A stretch of 64,000 bases of DNA, taken from the NCBI GenBank assembly GCA_009760855.2, contig WPIO01000008.1, positions 5,771,501-5,835,500 of the forward strand, given 5' to 3'. Source of the stretch: Cristatella mucedo (Eukaryota; Bryozoa; Phylactolaemata; Cristatellidae). A program made the position numbers and the translations under genes. Positions 58,381-64,000 of the stretch are shown here, one piece after another. Each line of letters begins with the position of its first letter. The first letter of the stretch is position 1. The notes under the pieces are model-generated. The model did not search any database. It saw only the letters and a program-made list of their open reading frames with translations, and had not been told where the DNA came from.

Positions 58381-59575
58381 ACTGCTGAGCATGGTGGGGC
58401 TGACGGACGCGTTGCTCTCGGCGTTCAGGGCGTCGTTGCTGTTGACGTTGGACATTGTAAGGAAAACTGGACATGGCGGCTACTTCCGACGACAGTCTAG
58501 GGCCAATTTCCATTTTTGATCATCAGCCCCGAGAGCGGAACGAACGGTGTGACTCACGAAGCGAAGTCGTTATGGCGGCTGGGCCCGGTCCGAATGCCCG
58601 ACGCCGCTACAAATGAGCGACGTGAGAAATCCCGACGTAATTTTAATAAAACCGGATCCGGGCGGTCGGGTTTTACATTGAACTCGATTAAAACGCTAAT
58701 GATTAAAACCGCGCCATCCATGCTCGACGTCGGTCGGCACTTTTCGATCAACCGTCGTCGATCGGTGAGCGAGCGGAAACTCGCGGGCGGACGGTACCGA
58801 GAGCCGTCGTCGAAGACTGTCGGCGAAGCAGAGCTTCTCGCCTCTGCGGCTGATGATGTTTGCGCACGCATCTATTTAGTCGGGCCAGCGACACCCACTT
58901 AAAGCAGCAACAACCGTCGGTTGTGCAACTCTAGTGGTCCGTGGCACGCGCCGCGGCCCCGGCGAGGCTGCGAACAATGGCCGCTGCCGCGCGTTCGCGC
59001 CGTTGTGCGTGCGCAGCCTTTGATGCTAGCTGGACTAGCGGCTCGTGTGCTCCGCTTGCCGAGGGCCGCTTTGACCGGCCGGCGCCGCAGCGGAATGCGG
59101 GCGCATGCGTGCGCGAGCATCATACATGCACGCTTGCGCGCCGCCGCTCGTACGGTAGATCGCCTCGTCGCAGAGCGGAAGCTCGCTCGGCGCACACTGC
59201 GGCTCTGGGCACCGAGCGGGCCGAGAGCGCGCCTGCGCACAGCGCCTGCGGCCAGCCAGGCCGAGTGGCCAGCCTTCGCAGGGCCAACGCGGCGGCGCCG
59301 GTGCAAAAAGCATTTGGCAAAACGTTTCGTGGCTCGTCGCGATCCGACCCGACCCCGTTGCCGCTGCCCCGAAAAAATCCTCTTGTAACCCGGCGTGTCG
59401 GGAGCACGTCGCGTCGTCGCTGTGGTCCCTACTGTCGTTGCGTTCTGTCGAGAGCCAGGTAATGCGAGAGAAAGCACTTTACGAGAGCCGGCAGCGAAAA
59501 GCGATTTGATGCCGCCGCAGCGGCTCGCCCGACGCCGCGGCGGGCGTGATATTGAGCGGCGGTGCCGCCGCGGGA
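58381..59575. other. CpG-rich region, no confirmed gene
   Basis: Holds a 47-codon ATG frame at 58,473-58,616 (MAATSDDSLGPISIFDHQPR start) in good context with a nearby GTGAGA donor, which could be a first exon but matches nothing known. Frames at 58.9-59.5 kb on three frames and both strands are compositional. Confidence 0.3.
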
Positions 59576-59577
59576 CC

Positions 59578-59910
59578 GCTACCGACCTGCGTCAGAACAA
59601 TCCCTGACCTGACCACATTTAAAAAGAACTTGAAAACACCTATTTAGGACAGCATTTAGTGGGTCCCTGTGATTCGTCCTTCACGTGCTTATTCGTGCTG
59701 ACACTGTGCATGCTGCCACTAACCACATTTGCATGCTGATCCTGTGCATGTCACCCCTAAAAATGTTATTCATTTTGTTTGTTTATCAAGCATGATATTA
59801 CTCACTATTCAATTGGATTTCCCTTTGCAGCAAATGTAAAGCGCCTAGAAAGAGATTGAGTTCTCTGAGGGTGCTTTATCAAGTGCATTATTATTGTTAT
59901 TATATTATTA
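59578..59910 (+). mobile_element. LINE family 1, 3' end
   Basis: Starts within the ORF end (CGTCAGAACAATCCCTGACC, TGACCACATTTAAAAAGAAC), with the full 3' UTR and (ATT)n tail. Very similar to 9,840-10,150. Confidence 0.88.
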
Positions 59911-60907
59911 TTACCGCTCGCAGAGGGTGAGAGTAGCGAGTTCAGCACGAGAGCGTTTCGACGCCGCCTGTACCGACTAGACTATATCGCTTTGTCGGGC
60001 GCCGATTGCCCCGCCGCAAGCCGCAGCCGCCGCCGCGATTTAACAAAGCAGTCGTCAGTCGAAGCCCTGTAAAGCCATCCTCCTCGCCGCCGACCTCCCG
60101 AGTGGCCGTGCGCGGGGGGGGGGGGAGCGACGCGATAGGATGCCTGATCTGGCCACGCATTTCGCCAACGCGTCGACGTTCGCTTTATGGCGAATTAATG
60201 CGCGAGATTCTACCGTCGAGAGTTTTGCTCGCGTGCCGCGCTGGCTGGCGCCGCGCGCGCTCGCACGAAGTCAACTCGACAGCGCGGCGGCGCTGAGCGC
60301 GCTCTGACGACGTTCGACCGCTTGCTGCAAACGACTGTCTCCCGCACGCGACCGCAGCGCGGCACCATCGAGGGTGCGATCCTCTGCGTCGCGGCGGCGC
60401 CGGCGCGCACGCGCTGCGCCGCCGCCCCGGATCTCTTCGTCATTAGCCGACGAGAATCCCGCGCGCCGCGGATCAAGGAGTTCGCTGCGCGGAAACGCCG
60501 TTTCCGCGAACGCTCGGCCGCGCGGAAACGGCGCTCCGCTGCCGCGGACACCCATCCGCAGCAGCAGCCGTACGCCGCCGCCGTGCGAAGCCGCGCACCG
60601 CCTACTTATGGCCGCGCTCGAACCAAGACGGCGGCGGCGGCTTACATGGAAACATTTTTCACGCTTAGCGAGCTCCGCGCTCAGTAGCTAATGGCGACAA
60701 GGACAAGGCTCTTTTAATAGACCGAAGGCGGGTAACAATGCTAGCGACCAGGCTGTAGATGTTCGGCGCGGCGGCGGCGGCGGGCGCTGTAGGCCCGCGA
60801 GCCAGACGAGAGCGCTCGTAGCAGCCCGTGCGCGGTCACCGCTGCGACGCCGCTTCGAGGCTCACCCGGCGGCGTCGTCCAGCGCGCACGGGACGACAGC
60901 GGCGGCG
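59911..60907. other. CpG-island-like upstream region
   Basis: GC-rich, includes a G run at 60,115-60,125. Probable promoter region of the exon at 60,908; no TATA box seen. Confidence 0.4.
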
Positions 60908-61069
60908 ATGGCGGCCGCACTCGAAGATCCGCCCGGCAACTACCTGGCTCGCAAGACGAAGGGCATCCAGGAGCGCACGAGCAGCGTGCTCGTCGGCAAG
61001 GCTCGCTCGGCGGCGACGTCGGACCCGGACCTGTTCGCCACCGAGTACAGCGACGAGTACCGGCCGCGG
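60908..61069 (+). CDS. first coding exon of an unrecognised protein
   Basis: ATG in strong context (GGCGATGGCG) opens 54 codons that end exactly at a strong donor (CCGCGG|GTGAGC, phase 0). The product is non-repetitive and protein-like: MAAALEDPPGNYLARKTKG at the start and DLFATEYSDEYRPR at the end, with no signal peptide or membrane segment. The YSDEYRPR type of motif recalls short Tyr/Arg elements in ciliary microtubule-associated proteins, but I recognise no family. I could not place a following exon in the remaining 2.9 kb. Confidence 0.55.
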
Positions 61070-61207
61070 GTGAGCAGCGCCGCCGGGGCCGAGCGCTTCG
61101 CCGCCGCAGCAGCAGCAGCGACGCCGGGGCCGAGCGCCGACCAGCGCGGCGCTTTCGCCGAGTGCGAGCGCGAGTCGAGGAGGGTCGGCGGCGACGGAGG
61201 CGTCCAG

Positions 61208-61208
<1 letters not shown>

Positions 61209-61298
<90 letters not shown>
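61209..61298. repeat. (CT)n microsatellite
   Basis: 45 CT units, about 140 bp downstream of the exon donor. Confidence 0.95.
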
Positions 61299-61301
<3 letters not shown>

Positions 61302-62391
61302 CCCGCCCACTTTCCTGCCCGCACGTCTAACGCGACTCTCGCGCGCGCGCCGACCGGTTCGGCGCTGCGGTTGCCGAGGCGGCTACACGTCCGGCGGGCG
61401 GCCGCGGCTGAACAGAGCGAACGAAGCCGATATTTTGCCGGGAAGGCGGACGAGCCTCGACCTCGCCCGGCCGCCTCTACGAGAAACGATGTCACTGTAG
61501 CGATCGAGGCCTATCTCGCGCGTTTCACCGAGCCCCTTTTCTCGGACCGCGGTAACTGGACGCTAGGCTGTCACTTTCGATTTATTCTTCGCACTAATTA
61601 TGCTCGCGGGCGAGGCGGCGGCTCTGCGAGCCGCCGATTAGCTCGCGCTGCGTTAGCCTCGGCTTCGTCGGCGCGCTCGCACTCGCTCGACTGCGGTTGC
61701 GAGGCTTTCGCGGGGCAAGGCGAGCTTTCCCGCGTTGCCGAGTAACCAACTGGGACCGCGCCATGCGCTGAGCAGCAACGCTCAGGATGCGACGCTTTGG
61801 CGATTGTCGAAGCCGTGCAGTTTTTGCGGCTGGGCGATGCAACGCAGACTTTTCTTAGCGTCCCCCGCCGCCCCCGTTCGAGGTCCGAGAGCTGTCCACG
61901 AGCGTTCGCTAGCCTAGCAACGTCGTCGCGAGTGCCGCTCGGCGGCGGCGGCTCCGCATCGAAAGCCTTTCGTGCAAGGCGGCGGCTGACGTCGAGCGTA
62001 ACGAGTGCGATAGCTCATTGCCACGCAGCCGACTATTAGTGCGCGCTTAGTGGTGCGCGTCGGCGCACCTGGCGAATCCCGGAGGAAGCAGCGCCCGAAT
62101 CCGCGAAGGTTCGCGACGACGATGCAAGTGAACGCGGCGGCAAATAGCATCTCGCGGACCTCAGTAGCGACTCCGCGCGTCCTGTGGCTCTGCATACGCC
62201 GAAAGGCGAGCGCTATTTCACTGGCGTCCGAAGGATGGCTGATAACCTAGTCGGCCTAAATTTCGGTATGCATCACTCTTGCGGAGCTGCTGAGCGCCCG
62301 AGTAGTTCTGGCGAGAATAAGTTAGTAGCGACGCAATAGCAACGCAAAAAAGCAGCAGGAAATTTAAAATGGACTCGCTTCGGACAACGGA
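61299..62391. other. no recognisable gene
   Basis: CpG-rich intronic or intergenic sequence with random frames. Confidence 0.3.
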
Positions 62392-62604
62392 CTAGCTGCC
62401 TCTTAACTGTTGCCACAGCAGCTGGTGGCTGCTCACGCTTTTGGTCTGCTGGCCCCGCGTTACGGTAAGCCATTGCTCGCCATTCGCTAGCGGCGACGCT
62501 GACTCGGCTGCCGACTCGGCAACAATTCTCTTATAATAATCGTCTGCCAGAGTTAGGTTCATTGAAACGCTCGAGCTGTGTTCGATGCTGGGCGTGCGCT
62601 GCAC
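62392..62604 (-). CDS. possible terminal exon or small protein
   Basis: Minus-strand frame open to TAG, with balanced composition unlike its CpG-rich neighbours. From an ATG at 62,562 it gives MNLTLADDYYKRIVAESAAE and ends SSHQLLWQQLRGS. A CAG acceptor at about 62,601 is possible. No family recognised. Confidence 0.3.
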   Translation of the reverse strand: MQRTPSIEHSSSVSMNLTLADDYYKRIVAESAAESASPLANGEQWLTVTRGQQTKSVSSHQLLWQQLRGS

Positions 62605-63099
62605 TTGTCGTCACCGACGCGTGTCAGCGAGCGATGTAAGGACGCACAGTCTCTCTCTCTCTCGAGCTCGAGCTCGGGCTCGGGCTCGGGCCGTCCCGAG
62701 ACGGCGGCGGCGCGGTAGCGGCGGGACGGAGGAGCGGCGGCCTCTTGTGCGGCCGCCGAAGCTGCGGCTTCGAACTTCGGGCTCTATGGACTGCGGCGGC
62801 GGCGGCGGTATCTCTTCGCGAACCCCCGCCTTTCATCGCTAGTCGTCGTCCTCGAGCGTGCTGCATCGCGTTCACAAGCATCGTGTTTAGGCCAGTACGC
62901 GACACTCGGGGCGACCGGTTAGTGGGACCCTAGCTTAGTGAAATAAACCAAATCGTGCGCAGGTAAGTAAACAAAGAGCGTACGAACAAAAGAGACACGT
63001 TTACAAAGCGAAGGGAGAGCTTAGCGGAACAGAGGCGTCTCTTTAGGCGAAGCTATAATGGTGCAAAGTCATTGCCTGTGGTGACAGGAGCCGTAAGCG
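62605..63099. other. no recognisable gene
   Basis: CT and CGAGCTCGGGCTCGGGCTCG short repeats at 62,650-62,690. Nothing else. Confidence 0.3.
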
Positions 63100-63260
63100 A
63101 GTTCCAGACCTTAGGTGTTTACGTTATTAGCCGTACTATGCATGCTCACACTGCGCATGTCGCCGGCGACAGTACGGTCATGCTTTCTTTACAAGTATAT
63201 TAAAGGGACGGGAAGGAGATTAAGTTATGTATGGGCACTATACAGATTTATTATTATTGT
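63100..63260 (+). mobile_element. LINE family 1, decayed 3' end
   Basis: CGTAAGCGAGTTCCAGACCT, CATGCTCACACTGCGCATGT, GGGAAGGAGATTAAGTTATG and TACAGATTTATTATTATT keep the order of the family 3' UTR with many changes. Confidence 0.55.
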
Positions 63261-64000
63261 GAACTGAAGGCCCGATCGTAAACAGAAGATTCGGCAATGC
63301 TTCACTCTCTTTGCATTACGGACGCTTCTACTTGTGCACTTCTGCTCACCCTTCGCTACTGCAAGTCTATTTGAACTAGTTTAATCTTCCTACGATCCTT
63401 CTAGAATTGCGTTTGCTGCGGCCATATTTTTGAACCGCGTTAGCCGCGCTCAAGGCGAAGGACCAAGCTGAAAGTCACAATTTATTTTTGAGTAATCTTT
63501 TGTCGGCAAATTAATTTTTTTTCGTTTATTCAAATTTACCTCACCGGCGAGTACTGAGTGCTTACTGCAACCGCGGATAGCTGCATACCATCGCTCTGAG
63601 GCAGGATGCCGTCGCCTTGCTGCAGACGCTCGATGGCTCAGCCTGACCGCGGCGGAACTGTGCGCTCCCACAATGCTCTCACGATTCGTACGCAATGTGA
63701 GCTGATCGGGAACCTTACTCGGCGTCAGTCGCTTACGAGTATTTATTGCGCGATTATTGAGCCAGCGGAAATTTCAAAACCGCGCCTCTAGTTGTCGAAA
63801 CAGCCGCGACCTCCAGGGGGGCGTGATGTGTGTGAGCCGCGTGGGAGCGAATCCGGACGAAAGCCACCGAGCTGCGAGAAATCCTCGCCGTCGCACGGCG
63901 GCGCTCTGGAGCGGCATTTAACCTGGCTGCCATTTTTGAAACGGGTCGCATTCGCGCCGCTCGTCCGCTCGCGAGCAAACAGCGACGGCACTTTTTCCTT
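63261..64000. other. no recognisable feature
   Basis: No coding or repeat signal that I can support. Confidence 0.3.

Noticed and set aside
58921-59477. Long overlapping frames on both strands at 58.9-59.5 kb
   Set aside because: Open in several frames at once because stops are rare in CpG-rich DNA. No motifs or splice signals.

Overview
This window is eukaryotic and from a non-vertebrate metazoan. It has spliced genes with GT-AG introns in consistent phase, a fibrillar procollagen, an orthologue of the ciliary/testis TPR protein TTC16, and a dense load of L2/CR1-like LINEs, tRNA-derived SINEs, hAT and Helitron-like DNA transposons and long microsatellites. The phylum cannot be fixed from the sequence. 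A sponge or other early-branching animal is possible, because the collagen triple helix is split into only four exons, but this is inference.

Layout. 1-5,200: repeat-bearing DNA with one probable exon of a DXD-type glycosyltransferase (minus strand, ~1.4-1.8 kb). 5,200-8,250: no recognisable gene. 8,250-14,590: a decayed hAT-family transposase (TTF-type zinc finger/hAT dimerisation class) cut into pieces by three nested L2-like LINE insertions. The largest LINE (10,758-13,962, minus) is flanked by a 7-bp target-site duplication. 14,600-20,900: SINEs, two LINE families and microsatellites.

20,900-35,510: a fibrillar procollagen gene on the plus strand, with TATA-like promoter, signal-peptide exon, ~7.1 kb CpG-rich first intron region, N-telopeptide exon, 336 uninterrupted Gly-X-Y triplets, C-telopeptide, COLF1 C-propeptide, stop and poly(A) signal. 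35,900-40,100: SINEs, LINE scraps and a perfect short hairpin. 40,168-46,426: a nine-exon TTC16-like gene on the minus strand, convergent with the collagen. Its coding phases agree across all eight introns.

46,500-60,700: mostly repeats. These include a 434-bp, nearly identical inverted repeat (49,534-49,967 and 51,694-52,127) and three related Helitron-like 5' termini at 54-57 kb. 60,908-61,069: a convincing first coding exon of an unrecognised protein. The last 3 kb hold a possible small minus-strand exon and a LINE tail.

The most notable biology is in the collagen C-propeptide. An ungapped alignment over the N-terminal part of COLF1 shows that the six cysteines used for intrachain disulphides are present, while the two that make the interchain bond (Cys2 and Cys3) are both replaced (Glu and Ser). 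The neighbouring Ca2+ site is also changed. This predicts trimerisation without the usual covalent lock, or a partner chain. Genomically, the SINE with an L2-like LINE tail, the nested hAT/LINE fossil and the internally duplicated LINE show an actively retrotransposing genome.
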